Counted from the stretch's first letter, positions 42,181 through 51,374 are shown. The stretch: DNA of 64,000 nucleotides from Lentimicrobiaceae bacterium (GCA_023227965.1 JALOCA010000012.1:1-64000); one strand, 5' to 3'. Notes: generated by a model not told the origin, from the letters alone. Program-made: numbers and translations.

Positions 42181-43173
42181 TTAATCCTTATCTAATTTAT
42201 ACTTTGCAACATTTATTCCAAATTCAAGATTTTTTGCTCTTACAAGGTCTTCCAGTTCGGTAAGGGATTTTTTTCCGAAGTTGCGGAATTTAAGCAAATC
42301 GTTTTTGTTAAAGGCTACCAGCTCGCCCAGAGTTTCCACGTCGGCAGCTTTCAGACAATTTAGTGCACGAACCGATAAATCGAGATCAACTAACTTGGTT
42401 TTCAACAACTGACGGATGTGAAGTGTGTTTTCGTCGAACTCTTCCGTAACGGCTTTTTCTTCTACATCAATAGTTATTTTTTCGTCAGAAAAAAGCATAA
42501 AGTGTTGAATAAGTATTTTAGCGGCTTCTTTCAGTGCATCCTTAGGAGCAACAGAACCATCGGTACTAATTTCGAACACTAATTTTTCGTAATCGGTTTT
42601 TTGTTCTACGCGGAAATTTTCAATCACATACTTTACATTAACAATGGGTGTATGGATAGAATCAATGGCAATAGTACCTATGGGTGCATTAAGAATTTTG
42701 TTTTCTTCTGCCGGTACATATCCTCTGCCCTTATCAATGGTAATTTCCATGATGAGTTTCACGGTATTTTCCATGTTGCAAATAATCAGGTCAGGGTTCA
42801 GCACCTGGAATACTGACATGTATTTATTGATGTCGCCTGCTGTAAAAGCAGTTTGTCCGCCTACTACTATGCGTACTTTTTCGGAGGTTTCCGACTCAAG
42901 CAATTTTTTAAAGCGGATTTGCTTCAGGTTGAGTATAATATCTGTAACATCCTGAACAACGCCTTTAACGGATGAAAATTCGTGTTCAACACCTTCGATT
43001 TTTACAGATGTAATGGCATACCCCTCGAGAGAAGATAACAGAATACGGCGCAGCGAATTACCAATAGTAATTCCGAAACCGGGTTCCAGCGGACGAAATT
43101 CAAATATTCCTTTGTATTCGTCTGCTTCTAACATGATCACCTTTTCAGGTTTTTGAAATGCTAAGATTGCCAT
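42181..43173 (-). CDS. rpoA: RNA polymerase alpha subunit
   Basis: Scaffold of the core polymerase. The 330-residue protein has the N-terminal assembly domain (FEFRPLEPGFGITIGNSLRR) and, after a linker, the C-terminal DNA-contacting domain, where LSVRALNCLKAADV matches the E. coli segment bearing R265. It lies between rpsD (38-base gap) and rplQ (5-base gap), as in the classic alpha operon. Confidence 0.97.
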   Translation of the reverse strand: MAILAFQKPEKVIMLEADEYKGIFEFRPLEPGFGITIGNSLRRILLSSLEGYAITSVKIEGVEHEFSSVKGVVQDVTDIILNLKQIRFKKLLESETSEKVRIVVGGQTAFTAGDINKYMSVFQVLNPDLIICNMENTVKLIMEITIDKGRGYVPAEENKILNAPIGTIAIDSIHTPIVNVKYVIENFRVEQKTDYEKLVFEISTDGSVAPKDALKEAAKILIQHFMLFSDEKITIDVEEKAVTEEFDENTLHIRQLLKTKLVDLDLSVRALNCLKAADVETLGELVAFNKNDLLKFRNFGKKSLTELEDLVRAKNLEFGINVAKYKLDKD

Positions 43174-43211
43174 AGTGATCTTTTTATTAATGAGGAAGGT
43201 TAATGTGTGGA

Positions 43212-43817
43212 TTATTTCGAATACAATTCGACGATAAGTTGTTCTTTTATGTTTTCAGGAATATCCTGACGTTCGGGGTAGCTCATGAATTTACCAGTCA
43301 TTAAAGCGCCGTCCCATTCGAGCCAAGGGTAACGGTTACCGCGTGAAGCCAATGAGTTAACAATAGCTTCGAGGGATTTTGATTTTTCACGTATGCTTAC
43401 AATATCTCCGGGACGCAGTTGCATCGAGGGAATATTGAGTACTTTGCCATTCACCTGAATGTGGCAGTGTCCTACCAGTTGACGAGCTGCAGAACGAGTG
43501 GGGGCTATTCCTAAACGGTATACTACATTGTCGAGCCGTGATTCAATAAGTTGCAGCAAAACTTCCCCAGTGATTCCTTTTTTCCCGGTTGCCTGGTGAA
43601 AAATATTTTTAAACTGACGTTCGAGAATGCCGTATGTATATTTAGCTTTTTGTTTTTCTTGTAATTGTACACCATATTCCGAAGGTTTTCTCCGGCGTTT
43701 TGAAGCACCGTGCATTCCAGGAGGATAATTTTTCTTTTCGTATGTTTTATCGGGTCCGAAAATCGGATCTCTGAATTTACGTGCAATTTTGGTTTTGGGA
43801 CCAGTGTATCTTGCCAT
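43212..43817 (-). CDS. rpsD: 30S ribosomal protein S4
   Basis: Early-assembly 16S rRNA binder. The 201-residue protein begins MARYTGPKTKIARKF; the S4 RNA-binding domain is around residues 92-155 (ESRLDNVVYRLGIAPTRSAA). It has no N-terminal zinc-type cysteines, so it is the zinc-free form. The 69-base gap upstream of it is the widest inside the cluster and is T-rich on the plus strand; in many bacteria S4 represses its own operon, but I see no clear pseudoknot here. Confidence 0.96.
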   Translation of the reverse strand: MARYTGPKTKIARKFRDPIFGPDKTYEKKNYPPGMHGASKRRRKPSEYGVQLQEKQKAKYTYGILERQFKNIFHQATGKKGITGEVLLQLIESRLDNVVYRLGIAPTRSAARQLVGHCHIQVNGKVLNIPSMQLRPGDIVSIREKSKSLEAIVNSLASRGNRYPWLEWDGALMTGKFMSYPERQDIPENIKEQLIVELYSK

Positions 43818-43886
43818 TTTTTACAATTTTGGATTTTGAAATTTTTTAACTGACAATTCAGCATTTTAAATTTAATATTTTTTTTA

Positions 43887-44276
43887 TTAAACCCTTCTGC
43901 GTTTGGGCGGGCGGCATCCGTTATGCGGTACCGGGGTAACGTCAATAATTTCCATTACTTCAATACCTCCGGAATGTATGGTACGGATGGCGGATTCTCT
44001 GCCAGCACCGGGTCCCTTTACGTACACTTTTACTTTACGTAAACCCATGTCGTAAGCTACTTTAGAACAATCCTGCGAAGCCATTTGGGCGGCATAAGGG
44101 GTATTTTTTTTCGATCCTTTGAAACCCATTTTCCCTGCCGATGACCAGGAAATAACCTGCCCGGCATTGTTGGTCAACGATATAATAATGTTATTAAAGG
44201 ATGCAAATACGTATGCTTTGCCTATAGGGTCAACTTTAACAACTTTCTTTTTTGATGTTTTAGCAACTTTTGCCAT
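43887..44276 (-). CDS. rpsK: 30S ribosomal protein S11
   Basis: Platform protein near the mRNA exit. 129 residues with VKVDPIGKAYVFASFNNIIIS near the start, KGPGAGRESAIR in the middle and the invariant C-terminus PVPHNGCRPPKRRRV. Between rpsM and rpsD. Confidence 0.97.
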   Translation of the reverse strand: MAKVAKTSKKKVVKVDPIGKAYVFASFNNIIISLTNNAGQVISWSSAGKMGFKGSKKNTPYAAQMASQDCSKVAYDMGLRKVKVYVKGPGAGRESAIRTIHSGGIEVMEIIDVTPVPHNGCRPPKRRRV

Positions 44277-44314
44277 ATTAAAATATATTCTTTTAAAATA
44301 ATTACGATATTTTA

Positions 44315-44698
44315 TTAACCTTTGCTGGGTGCTTTTTTCTTATTGGCAATGGTTTTCTTCCTTCCTTTGCGGGTACGGGCATTGTTTTTTGTACTTTGTC
44401 CTCGTAGGGGTAAGCCCACACGATGGCGGATACCGCGGTAGCAACCGATATCCATCAGTCGTTTGATGTTCATCTGTACTTCAGAGCGCAATGCACCTTC
44501 TACTTTATACTTATCGCCGATGATGGTACGAATTTTATTCTGTTCTTCATCGTTCCAGTCCTGTACTTTTTTATTCCAGTCAACACCGGCTTCGGTTAAT
44601 ATTTTTTGGGCAGTATTTCTGCCTATTCCGAAGATATAGGTTAAACCTATTTCTCCTCTTTTATTCTTGGGTAAATCAATACCTGCAATACGTGCCAT
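44315..44698 (-). CDS. rpsM: 30S ribosomal protein S13
   Basis: Head protein contacting P-site tRNA and the 50S bridge. 127 residues: MARIAGIDLPKNKRGEIGLT start, helix-two-turn-helix YIFGIGRNTAQKIL, GLPLRGQSTKNNARTRKG and a basic tail ending APSKG. It follows rpmJ by 20 bases. Confidence 0.97.
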   Translation of the reverse strand: MARIAGIDLPKNKRGEIGLTYIFGIGRNTAQKILTEAGVDWNKKVQDWNDEEQNKIRTIIGDKYKVEGALRSEVQMNIKRLMDIGCYRGIRHRVGLPLRGQSTKNNARTRKGRKKTIANKKKAPSKG

Positions 44699-44718
44699 AT
44701 ATGATTAAAATTTTATTG

Positions 44719-44835
44719 TTATCCCTGTCTTTGTTTGAATTTAGGATTAGCTTTGTTAATAACATATAACCTGCCTTTTCTCCTTACGATTTTGCATTCG
44801 GGAGTACGTTTTTTTATGGATGCTCTTACTTTCAT
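44719..44835 (-). CDS. rpmJ: 50S ribosomal protein L36
   Basis: A 38-residue protein, MKVRASIKKRTPECKIVRRK to FKQRQG, encoded between infA and rpsM in the usual place. Only one cysteine is present (in PECK), so the zinc ribbon of the standard form is lost; this is a C-minus L36. Too short for most automatic gene lists, but the sequence is unambiguous. Confidence 0.95.
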   Translation of the reverse strand: MKVRASIKKRTPECKIVRRKGRLYVINKANPKFKQRQG

Positions 44836-44876
44836 TGTTTGTTATATTTCATAATGTTAGCAAAAATACTTCTTTT

Positions 44877-45095
44877 TTATTTGTAACGGAAAGTTATTCT
44901 TCCCTTGGTAAGGTCATAAGGCGACATTTCCAGTTTTACTTTATCTCCAGGCAAAATTTTAATGTAGTGCATACGCATTTTGCCCGAAATGTGTGCAATA
45001 ATGATGTGCCCGTTTTCCAATTCTACCCTGAACATGGCATTGCCCAATGATTCGATAACAGTTCCATCTTGTTCTATTGATGTTTGCTTTGCCAT
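44877..45095 (-). CDS. infA: Translation initiation factor IF-1
   Basis: Binds the 30S A site during initiation. 72 residues, a single OB fold: MAKQTSIEQDGTVIESLGNA and GKMRMHYIKILPGDKVKLEM, ending GRITFRYK. It is 4 bases after map and 41 before rpmJ. Confidence 0.97.
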   Translation of the reverse strand: MAKQTSIEQDGTVIESLGNAMFRVELENGHIIIAHISGKMRMHYIKILPGDKVKLEMSPYDLTKGRITFRYK

Positions 45096-45099
45096 TATT

Positions 45100-45876
45100 T
45101 TAGTTTTTTCTTACAATTTCCTCAATAAAACTGAAAGTTGACAATACTTCTGCTTTTTCTTTACGTATTGCTACCACATGTTCGAAATGGGCTGAGGGTA
45201 ATCCGTCTTTAGTTCTCACGGTCCATCCGTCGCGGTTTTGTACTACATGGTATTTTCCCAAGTTAATCATAGGTTCAATGCAAATGACCATTCCCTGCTG
45301 CAGTTTGGTTCCTGTTCCTCTTTTACCGTAATTGGGTACTTCCGGTTTTTCGTGGAGGTGCTTGCCCAATCCGTGTCCAACCAAGTCGCGAACCACTGAA
45401 TATCCGTGCTTTTCAACATAGTTTTGGATTTCAAAACCGATATCGCCTACTCGTTTGCCATCAATGGCTACTGCTATTCCTTTGTACAACGATTCGAGTG
45501 TATGGATCATTAATTCCTGCACCCTTTCGCTTACGTTTCCTACGGCAAAAGTATAGGCAGAATCGCCATAAAAACCATTTTTATAAGTACCGCAATCCAC
45601 CGAAACGATATCTCCTTCATAAAGAACTTTTTCGCCAGGTATGCCGTGTACCACCTCATCGTTAACCGAAATGCACAGGGTGGCAGGGTAATTATTGTAC
45701 CCTTTAAATCCCGGTACAGCTCCGTTGTCACGGATATATGTTTCGGCAACCTTGTCGAGTTCAATGGTTTTTATTCCCGGTTTGATTATTCGGGCTACTT
45801 CAGCAAGGGTTTTACCAACAAGTAAAGAACTCTCTTTTATTAATTCTATTTCTTCGTCGCTTTTAAAACTAATCAT
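45100..45876 (-). CDS. map: Methionine aminopeptidase type I
   Basis: Removes the initiator methionine. About 258 residues with the metal ligands in order: D in VSVDCGTY, D in YGDSAYTF, H in GHGLGKHLHEKP, E in CIEPMINLG, E in FEHVVAI. I use the ATG at 45876 (MISFKSDEEIELI), preceded by GGAG at a good Shine-Dalgarno distance and 22 bases after the secY stop; an upstream ATG would overlap secY. adk, which lies between secY and map in many bacteria, is absent. Confidence 0.94.
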   Translation of the reverse strand: MISFKSDEEIELIKESSLLVGKTLAEVARIIKPGIKTIELDKVAETYIRDNGAVPGFKGYNNYPATLCISVNDEVVHGIPGEKVLYEGDIVSVDCGTYKNGFYGDSAYTFAVGNVSERVQELMIHTLESLYKGIAVAIDGKRVGDIGFEIQNYVEKHGYSVVRDLVGHGLGKHLHEKPEVPNYGKRGTGTKLQQGMVICIEPMINLGKYHVVQNRDGWTVRTKDGLPSAHFEHVVAIRKEKAEVLSTFSFIEEIVRKN

Positions 45877-45898
45877 CTTAAACTCCACGACCGTTTTT

Positions 45899-47260
45899 TT
45901 ACATTCCATAAGCCGCGCCAGAACGACCTTTTATTCTGCCCGACTTTGTTAATCCTTCGTAATGGCGCATCAGCAGATGGCTTTCAATTTGTTGCAATGT
46001 ATCAAGAATAACGCCCACCAAAATCAAGAGGGACGTTCCTCCGTAAAACTGTGCAAATTGTGTGCTTATCCCGCTCAGGCGAATCAATGCAGGCATAATA
46101 GCTACAAAAGCAAGAAACATTGATCCGGGCAAAGTTATACGTGACATTACGTTATCAATAAATTCGGCTGTCTTTTTTCCAGGTTTGATACCGGGAATAA
46201 ATCCGCCGTTCTTTTTCATATCTTCCGCCATTTGATTGGGGTTGATGGTTATTGCCGTGTAAAAATATGTAAAGGCAATAATGAGTATAGCATACACAAA
46301 ATTATACCAAAACCCGTTAATATCGGTAAAGGTAGAAGCAAATCCTGAAAGGGATTCGGAGGCAGCAAAACCTGCAATGGTTAAGGGTAAAAACATGATA
46401 GCTTGTGCAAAAATGATAGGCATTACACCTGCAGCATTCACTTTTAAAGGAATGTATTGGCGTACACCGCCATATTGCTTGTTACCTACAATACGTTTTG
46501 CATATTGCACGGGAATTTTTCGGGTTCCCTGTACCAATAAAATACAAATCAGAATTACGATAACCAAGATGGCAAGTTCTACAACAAAGAATACAAGACC
46601 GCCGCCTTTTTCTTCCATGCGCGAGATAAATTCACCAAAAAGAGCAAAGGGAAGACGTGCTATAATACCTATCATGATGATGAGTGATATACCATTTCCG
46701 ATACCTTTATCGGTAATTTTTTCGCCAAGCCACATGATAAACATGGTTCCCGAAACCAAAATTATTATTGATGAAACCCAAAAAAATGTACTGGGTGAAG
46801 TAATATTGGGATCGAAAGGTGAAATTGCCTGTGCGGGAAGTTGTGAAATAACGTTTGTAAGATATGCAGGAGCTTGTAATGTCGTTACAATAACAGTAAG
46901 ATAACGAGTAATTTGGTTTATCTTTTTGCGCCCACTTTCTCCTTCTTTTTGTAGTTTTTGGAAATAGGGGATCGCCATTCCAAGCAACTGAATTACGATG
47001 GATGCCGAAATGTAAGGCATAATACCCAAAGCAAAGATGGATGCATGAGAAAATGCACCTCCCGAAAACATATTAAGAAGGCTTAATAATCCGCTTTTAG
47101 ATTGATTTTGCAGATTTTCGAGTTGACCAGGGTCTATTCCTGGTAGTACAACGTAAGAGCCTAATCTGTATATCAGAATGATACCGATAGTAAAGATGAT
47201 TCTTTTACGAAGTTCGTCAATCTTGTTGATGTTTCTTATGGTTTGAATCAGCCTTTTCAT
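45899..47260 (-). CDS. secY: Protein translocase channel subunit SecY
   Basis: Channel of the Sec translocon. The 453-residue protein has ten predicted membrane helices; typical motifs are RLGSYVVLPGIDPGQL, GIMPYISASIVIQLL, TDKGIGNGISLIIMIGIIA and the cytoplasmic loop IPVQYAKRIVG. Near its C-terminus it has HYEGLTKSGRIKGR. It lies 6 bases after rplO in the normal spc position. Confidence 0.97.
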   Translation of the reverse strand: MKRLIQTIRNINKIDELRKRIIFTIGIILIYRLGSYVVLPGIDPGQLENLQNQSKSGLLSLLNMFSGGAFSHASIFALGIMPYISASIVIQLLGMAIPYFQKLQKEGESGRKKINQITRYLTVIVTTLQAPAYLTNVISQLPAQAISPFDPNITSPSTFFWVSSIIILVSGTMFIMWLGEKITDKGIGNGISLIIMIGIIARLPFALFGEFISRMEEKGGGLVFFVVELAILVIVILICILLVQGTRKIPVQYAKRIVGNKQYGGVRQYIPLKVNAAGVMPIIFAQAIMFLPLTIAGFAASESLSGFASTFTDINGFWYNFVYAILIIAFTYFYTAITINPNQMAEDMKKNGGFIPGIKPGKKTAEFIDNVMSRITLPGSMFLAFVAIMPALIRLSGISTQFAQFYGGTSLLILVGVILDTLQQIESHLLMRHYEGLTKSGRIKGRSGAAYGM

Positions 47261-47266
47261 TCAACG

Positions 47267-47713
47267 TTAGATTTTTGTGGCGGTGCCACCGGTTGTTTCA
47301 ATTGCTTTAATTGCTGATGCAGAAAAAGAATGTGCTTTAACATCTAATTTTGCCTTGAGTTCGCCTCTTCCCAAAATTTTTACAAGGTCGCTTGTCGAAG
47401 CGAGACCATTATTAATAAGAACTTCAGGATCAATAACAGAAAGGCCTTTATCATCGGCTAATTTCTGCAAAGTGTCGATATTGATACCATGATATTCTAC
47501 ACGGTTGAAATTTTTAAAACCGAATTTAGGCAAACGACGGTGAATAGGCATTTGACCTCCTTCATGTCCTACTTTGCTGCTGTATCCTGAGCGTGACTTG
47601 GCGCCCTTGTGCCCGCGGGTGGAGGTTCCGCCTTTTCCAGATCCCTGACCACGTCCGATGCGTTTCGATTTTTTTACTGAACCTTTTGCCGGTTTAAGAC
47701 TACTTAAATCCAT
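47267..47713 (-). CDS. rplO: 50S ribosomal protein L15
   Basis: Late-assembly 23S binder. 148 residues from the ATG at 47713 (MDLSSLKPAKGSVKKSKRIG), with the Gly-rich RGQGSGKGGTSTRGHKGAKS region and a C-terminal VKAHSFSASAIKAIETTGG. An in-frame ATG nine codons upstream lies close to the rpmD stop and is not the family start. Confidence 0.96.
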   Translation of the reverse strand: MDLSSLKPAKGSVKKSKRIGRGQGSGKGGTSTRGHKGAKSRSGYSSKVGHEGGQMPIHRRLPKFGFKNFNRVEYHGINIDTLQKLADDKGLSVIDPEVLINNGLASTSDLVKILGRGELKAKLDVKAHSFSASAIKAIETTGGTATKI

Positions 47714-47740
47714 AAATATCGTTTGTTTTGCTTTAAACAA

Positions 47741-47920
47741 CTAAATTTCTTCAATTTCCAACAAATGTTTAACCTTGCCAACCATTCCGATAATTTGGGG
47801 GGTGGCTTCAACCTCTATCACCTGGTTCATTTTTTTGAATCCGAGGGCTTCGAGTGTGCGTTTTTGGCGAAGAGGACAATGAATGGCGCTTTTCACCTGT
47901 TTTATCTTTACTTTTTTCAT
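47741..47920 (-). CDS. rpmD: 50S ribosomal protein L30
   Basis: A 59-residue protein (MKKVKIKQVKSAIHCPLRQK to KHLLEIEEI), with the standard ferredoxin-like L30 pattern including LEALGFKKMNQV and PQIIGMVGKVKHL. It lies between rpsE (14-base gap) and rplO (27-base gap), the usual place, and is short enough to be missed by length-based calling. Confidence 0.95.
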   Translation of the reverse strand: MKKVKIKQVKSAIHCPLRQKRTLEALGFKKMNQVIEVEATPQIIGMVGKVKHLLEIEEI

Positions 47921-47934
47921 GTGTTTATACTTAT

Positions 47935-48453
47935 TTACCCATTAAACACTTTGTCTAATTCTATTCCGCGCAGTTGTGCAACGGAAAAAGGATCGCGCAT
48001 TTGGATAAGCGCATTGATGGTGGCTTTCACCACACTGTGGGGGTTCGACGAGCCTTTGGATTTTGCCAGAACGTCTTTAATGCCTACACTTTCCAGTACG
48101 GCACGCATTGCGCCGCCGGCGATAACTCCGGTACCAGGGGAAGCTGGCTTCAGGAAGACCAATGCTCCGCAATATTTACCGGTTTGTTCGTGAGGTATGG
48201 TTCCTTTTAACACCGGAACTTTAATCAGGTTTTTCTTAGCGTCGTCAATGCCTTTGGCAATAGCGGCTGTTACTTCCTTAGCTTTTCCCAAGCCATAACC
48301 AACTACGCCGTTTTCATTTCCTACAACCACGATGGCTGAAAAGCTGAATGTTCGTCCGCCTTTGGTTACTTTGGTTACACGCTGTATGCTTACAAGCCTG
48401 TCCTTGAACTCGATTTCGCTCGATTTTACTCTTTTAATGTTTAAGTTTGGCAT
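47935..48453 (-). CDS. rpsE: 30S ribosomal protein S5
   Basis: Decoding-fidelity protein and part of the mRNA helicase site. 172 residues: double-stranded RNA-binding fold at the N-terminal half (GGRTFSFSAIVVVGNENGVVG, KAKEVTAAIAKGIDDAKKN) and the C-terminal domain with SPGTGVIAGGAMRAVLE. Five bases after rplR. Confidence 0.97.
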   Translation of the reverse strand: MPNLNIKRVKSSEIEFKDRLVSIQRVTKVTKGGRTFSFSAIVVVGNENGVVGYGLGKAKEVTAAIAKGIDDAKKNLIKVPVLKGTIPHEQTGKYCGALVFLKPASPGTGVIAGGAMRAVLESVGIKDVLAKSKGSSNPHSVVKATINALIQMRDPFSVAQLRGIELDKVFNG

Positions 48454-48458
48454 AGGTG

Positions 48459-48815
48459 TTAAAATTTAAGGCCTCCTTCTCTGGCTGCGTCAGCTAAGGA
48501 TTTGATTCTACCATGATATAAATAGCCGTTACGGTCGAAAACCACTGTATGGATACCGGCTTCGATAGAACGTTCTGCTATCAACAGTCCTACTCGTTTT
48601 GCCTGTTCGGTTTTTGTCATTTTTTCATTGGCTATTGCCGATACTTTTGATGAAGCAAAAACCATTGTTTTACCCGCAACATCATCAATTATCTGAGCAT
48701 AAATCTGTTTATTACTGCGGAAAACCGTTAGTCTGGGTTTTTCCGGGGTTCCGTGAACGATTTTTCTGATGCGTTTCTTGATTCTGAACCTTCTGTATTC
48801 TTTTTCGTTTTTCAT
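48459..48815 (-). CDS. rplR: 50S ribosomal protein L18
   Basis: Binds 5S rRNA. 118 residues with RIRKIVHGTPEKPRLTVFRS and the C-terminal FDRNGYLYHGRIKSLADAAR / EGGLKF, both invariant. Between rplF and rpsE. Confidence 0.97.
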   Translation of the reverse strand: MKNEKEYRRFRIKKRIRKIVHGTPEKPRLTVFRSNKQIYAQIIDDVAGKTMVFASSKVSAIANEKMTKTEQAKRVGLLIAERSIEAGIHTVVFDRNGYLYHGRIKSLADAAREGGLKF

Positions 48816-48843
48816 TGCTTTACAAACAACGGGTTAATAATTT

Positions 48844-49401
48844 TTACTTGGCAGAAGCTGATTTGCCGGCTTTTCTTTTCAGTACTTCGTTAACAAACTT
48901 GATACCTTTGCCTTTGTAGGGTTCGGGTTTGCGGAACGAACGGATTTTGGCGGCTACCTGTCCCAGCAGTTGTCTGTCGAAACAGTGCATAGTAATGAGA
49001 GGGTTTTTCCCGCGTTCGGTTACGGCTTCTACTTTTATTTCGGGGGGAAGTTCCATGATAATATTGTGCGAATAACCAAGCGACAATTCCAATACCTGGC
49101 CTGTGGCAGTTACTTTGTAACCTACACCCACTAATTCCTGTTTGGTGGTAAATCCTTCCGATACGCCTTTTACCATATTGGCTATTAAAGCCCTATATAA
49201 TCCATGCAGGGCACGGTGGCGAGGTTGATCGGTAGAACGAATAACGCTGATGACACTATCTACGATGTTAATTTTGATAGAGGGGTCAACGGTTTGTCTT
49301 AATTCGCCCAATTTTCCTTTTACGGTTACGATATTATTATCGCTTACCGTTACCTGAACTCCCTGGGGTATATTTATGGGTAATTTTCCAATTCTTGACA
49401 T
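48844..49401 (-). CDS. rplF: 50S ribosomal protein L6
   Basis: Near the factor-binding site of the large subunit. 185 residues from the ATG at 49401 (MSRIGKLPINIPQGVQVTVS); two tandem alpha/beta repeats, with the C-terminal signature PEPYKGKGIKFVNEVLKRK. AAGGAG lies 12 bases before this ATG, a rarer feature in this genome, and supports this start over one 11 codons upstream. Confidence 0.96.
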   Translation of the reverse strand: MSRIGKLPINIPQGVQVTVSDNNIVTVKGKLGELRQTVDPSIKINIVDSVISVIRSTDQPRHRALHGLYRALIANMVKGVSEGFTTKQELVGVGYKVTATGQVLELSLGYSHNIIMELPPEIKVEAVTERGKNPLITMHCFDRQLLGQVAAKIRSFRKPEPYKGKGIKFVNEVLKRKAGKSASAK

Positions 49402-49418
49402 TGTAATAATTCTCCTTT

Positions 49419-49817
49419 TTAACTGATGTAACAAATAACTTCGCCTCCGATATGCAGATTACGGGCTTCTTTGTCGGTCATAAGTCCTTGCGAAGTGGAT
49501 AAAATGGCAATTCCCAAACCATTAAGTACTCTGGGTAATTCTTCGGCGCTCACGTATTTTCTTAACCCGGGCTTGCTTACTCTTTCCAATTGGATAATAG
49601 CAGGCAATTTGGTAACCGGGTGGTATTTTAATGCCACTTTTATGGTTCCGGGTTTGGGTTCGTCTTCAAACTTATAGTTTAAGATGTAGCCTTTATCAAA
49701 AAGAATTTTCGTAATTTCTTTTTTGATATTTGATGACGGAATTTCAACCACACGATGGTTTGCCATAACGGCATTCCGTATTCTTGTTAAATAATCTGCG
49801 ATAGGATCAGTAACCAT
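49419..49817 (-). CDS. rpsH: 30S ribosomal protein S8
   Basis: Central-domain 16S binder; in enterobacteria it represses the spc operon. 132 residues: MVTDPIADYLTRIRNAVMAN start, and the C-terminal GLGIAILSTSQGLMTDKEAR / GGEVICYIS. Between rpsN and rplF. Confidence 0.97.
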   Translation of the reverse strand: MVTDPIADYLTRIRNAVMANHRVVEIPSSNIKKEITKILFDKGYILNYKFEDEPKPGTIKVALKYHPVTKLPAIIQLERVSKPGLRKYVSAEELPRVLNGLGIAILSTSQGLMTDKEARNLHIGGEVICYIS

Positions 49818-49849
49818 AATGATTAATTACATTTATTTTTTCGACAATT

Positions 49850-50119
49850 TTACCAGCTTGCTTTTTTTACACCGGGTATTAATCCGTTCAATGCCATTTC
49901 GCGGAAATTGATACGGGAAATACCAAAATGACGCATATATCCCTTGGGCCTGCCGGTGAGTTTACAGCGGTTGTGTAAACGAACCGGAGAAGCGTTTTTG
50001 GGAAGTTTCTGCAGAGCGATATAATCGCCGGCAGTTTTTAGTTCGGCACGTTTGGCTGCGTATTTTGCAACCATTTTTTCTCTTTTAAGTTCCCGTGCTT
50101 TTATTGACTCTTTTGCCAT
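49850..50119 (-). CDS. rpsN: 30S ribosomal protein S14, zinc-free long form
   Basis: 89 residues, MAKESIKARELKREKMVAKY to GLIPGVKKASW. The HNRCKLTGRPKGYMRHFGIS core lacks the two CxxC pairs of the zinc-binding form, so it belongs to the C-minus type. It follows rplE by 2 bases. Confidence 0.96.
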   Translation of the reverse strand: MAKESIKARELKREKMVAKYAAKRAELKTAGDYIALQKLPKNASPVRLHNRCKLTGRPKGYMRHFGISRINFREMALNGLIPGVKKASW

Positions 50120-50121
50120 GT

Positions 50122-50676
50122 TTATTTCTGGTTTTTAAAGGGTAATCCAAATTCTTTTAACAGTGCAATACATTCGTTGTCGGTACGTGCCGATGTTACA
50201 AAGGTGATGTCTAATCCGTTGATTTTACTCACCTGGTCCATGTTGATTTCAGGGAAAATGATTTGTTCGGGGATGCCGAGGGTATAATTTCCTCTTCCGT
50301 CGAAGCCTTTTTCATTGATGCCTCTGAAGTCGCGAATACGGGGTAGTGAAACCGAAACCAGTCGGTCGAGAAATTCGTACATTCTGTCGCCACGAAGAGT
50401 AACTCTTACACCTATTGCCATACCACGACGTAGTTTGAAGTTGGAGATGTCTTTACGTGATTTGGTGGGTACTGCTTTTTGCCCGGCAATAGCTGTCATT
50501 TCATTTACGGCTACTTCGAGTAATTTTTTGTCAGCAATGGCTGTTCCCATTCCCTGGTTGATGCAAATTTTTTCTAAGCGAGGTACCTGCAAGGTGTTTT
50601 TATAAGAAAAACGTTCCTTCAGTACAGGGATAATCTCGTTAAAATATTTATCTTTATATCTGGGTGAATAATTCAT
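50122..50676 (-). CDS. rplE: 50S ribosomal protein L5
   Basis: Binds 5S rRNA and helps form the central protuberance. 184 residues: LEKICINQGMGTAIADKKLL near the start, SLPRIRDFRGINEKGFDGRG and the C-terminal INGLDITFVTSARTDNE. A GGGGAG run lies just upstream of the ATG. Confidence 0.97.
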   Translation of the reverse strand: MNYSPRYKDKYFNEIIPVLKERFSYKNTLQVPRLEKICINQGMGTAIADKKLLEVAVNEMTAIAGQKAVPTKSRKDISNFKLRRGMAIGVRVTLRGDRMYEFLDRLVSVSLPRIRDFRGINEKGFDGRGNYTLGIPEQIIFPEINMDQVSKINGLDITFVTSARTDNECIALLKEFGLPFKNQK

Positions 50677-50694
50677 TATTTATCTCTCCCCTAT

Positions 50695-50982
50695 TTATTT
50701 AGTTTCTGATTTCTTGGTTTTCTTTTCAACCGCTGTTTTTGCAACTTTTGCATTTTCAGCTTTCATAAGGTTGGATACATGAACGGATGATTCCTTTTTC
50801 ACGATTCCGCCTTTTGGGGTTTTGGCATTGGGCTTGGTATGTTTTGATACCATATTGATATTTTCCACTATTGCGCGTTCTTTTTCCACAATAACTTCGA
50901 GCACTCTGCCTGTTTTGCCTTTGGAATCACCGGCAATAACGACTACGTTATCTCCTTTTTTGATGTGTAATTTCTTCTGCAT
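50695..50982 (-). CDS. rplX: 50S ribosomal protein L24
   Basis: Assembly-initiator 23S binder. 95 residues: KOW motif KLHIKKGDNVVVIAGDSKGK, then SKHTKPNAKTPKGGIVKKES, and a Lys-rich tail (AKVAKTAVEKKTKKSETK) replacing the usual C-terminal helix. Between rplN (21-base gap) and rplE (18-base gap). Confidence 0.95.
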   Translation of the reverse strand: MQKKLHIKKGDNVVVIAGDSKGKTGRVLEVIVEKERAIVENINMVSKHTKPNAKTPKGGIVKKESSVHVSNLMKAENAKVAKTAVEKKTKKSETK

Positions 50983-51003
50983 GGCTATGTATTCTTTGAT
51001 TCA

Positions 51004-51372
51004 TTACAGCACTTCGGGTGCCAATGAAACTATTTTCATAAATTGTTTTTCTCTGAGTTCGCGGGCTACCGGACCAAATATACGTGTTCCAATCATTTCG
51101 CCGGTGTTATTGAGCAGTACTACTGCGTTATCGTCGAAACGGATGTAAGAACCATCGGCGCGACGAATTTCTTTTTTAGTACGAACCACTACGGCTTTGA
51201 TAACGGTGCCTTTTTTAACGTTTCCTGATGGGATAGCATTTTTTATACTTACGATAATTTTATCGCCTATTGATGCATACCTTTTTCTGGTACCACCAAG
51301 GACCCTGATGCAAAGTACTTCTTTTGCACCGCTGTTATCAGCAACAGCTAATCTTGTTTCCTGTTGTATCAT
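51004..51372 (-). CDS. rplN: 50S ribosomal protein L14
   Basis: Subunit-interface protein at bridge B8. 122 residues: MIQQETRLAVADNSGAKEVL, GTVIKAVVVRTKKEIRRADG and FGPVARELREKQFMKIVSLA, the normal conserved blocks, ending in EVL. Two bases after rpsQ. Confidence 0.98.
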   Translation of the reverse strand: MIQQETRLAVADNSGAKEVLCIRVLGGTRKRYASIGDKIIVSIKNAIPSGNVKKGTVIKAVVVRTKKEIRRADGSYIRFDDNAVVLLNNTGEMIGTRIFGPVARELREKQFMKIVSLAPEVL

Positions 51373-51374
51373 AA

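Noticed and set aside
46281..46904. 207-codon plus-strand frame opposite secY
   Set aside because: Antisense shadow of secY; no promoter or known family.
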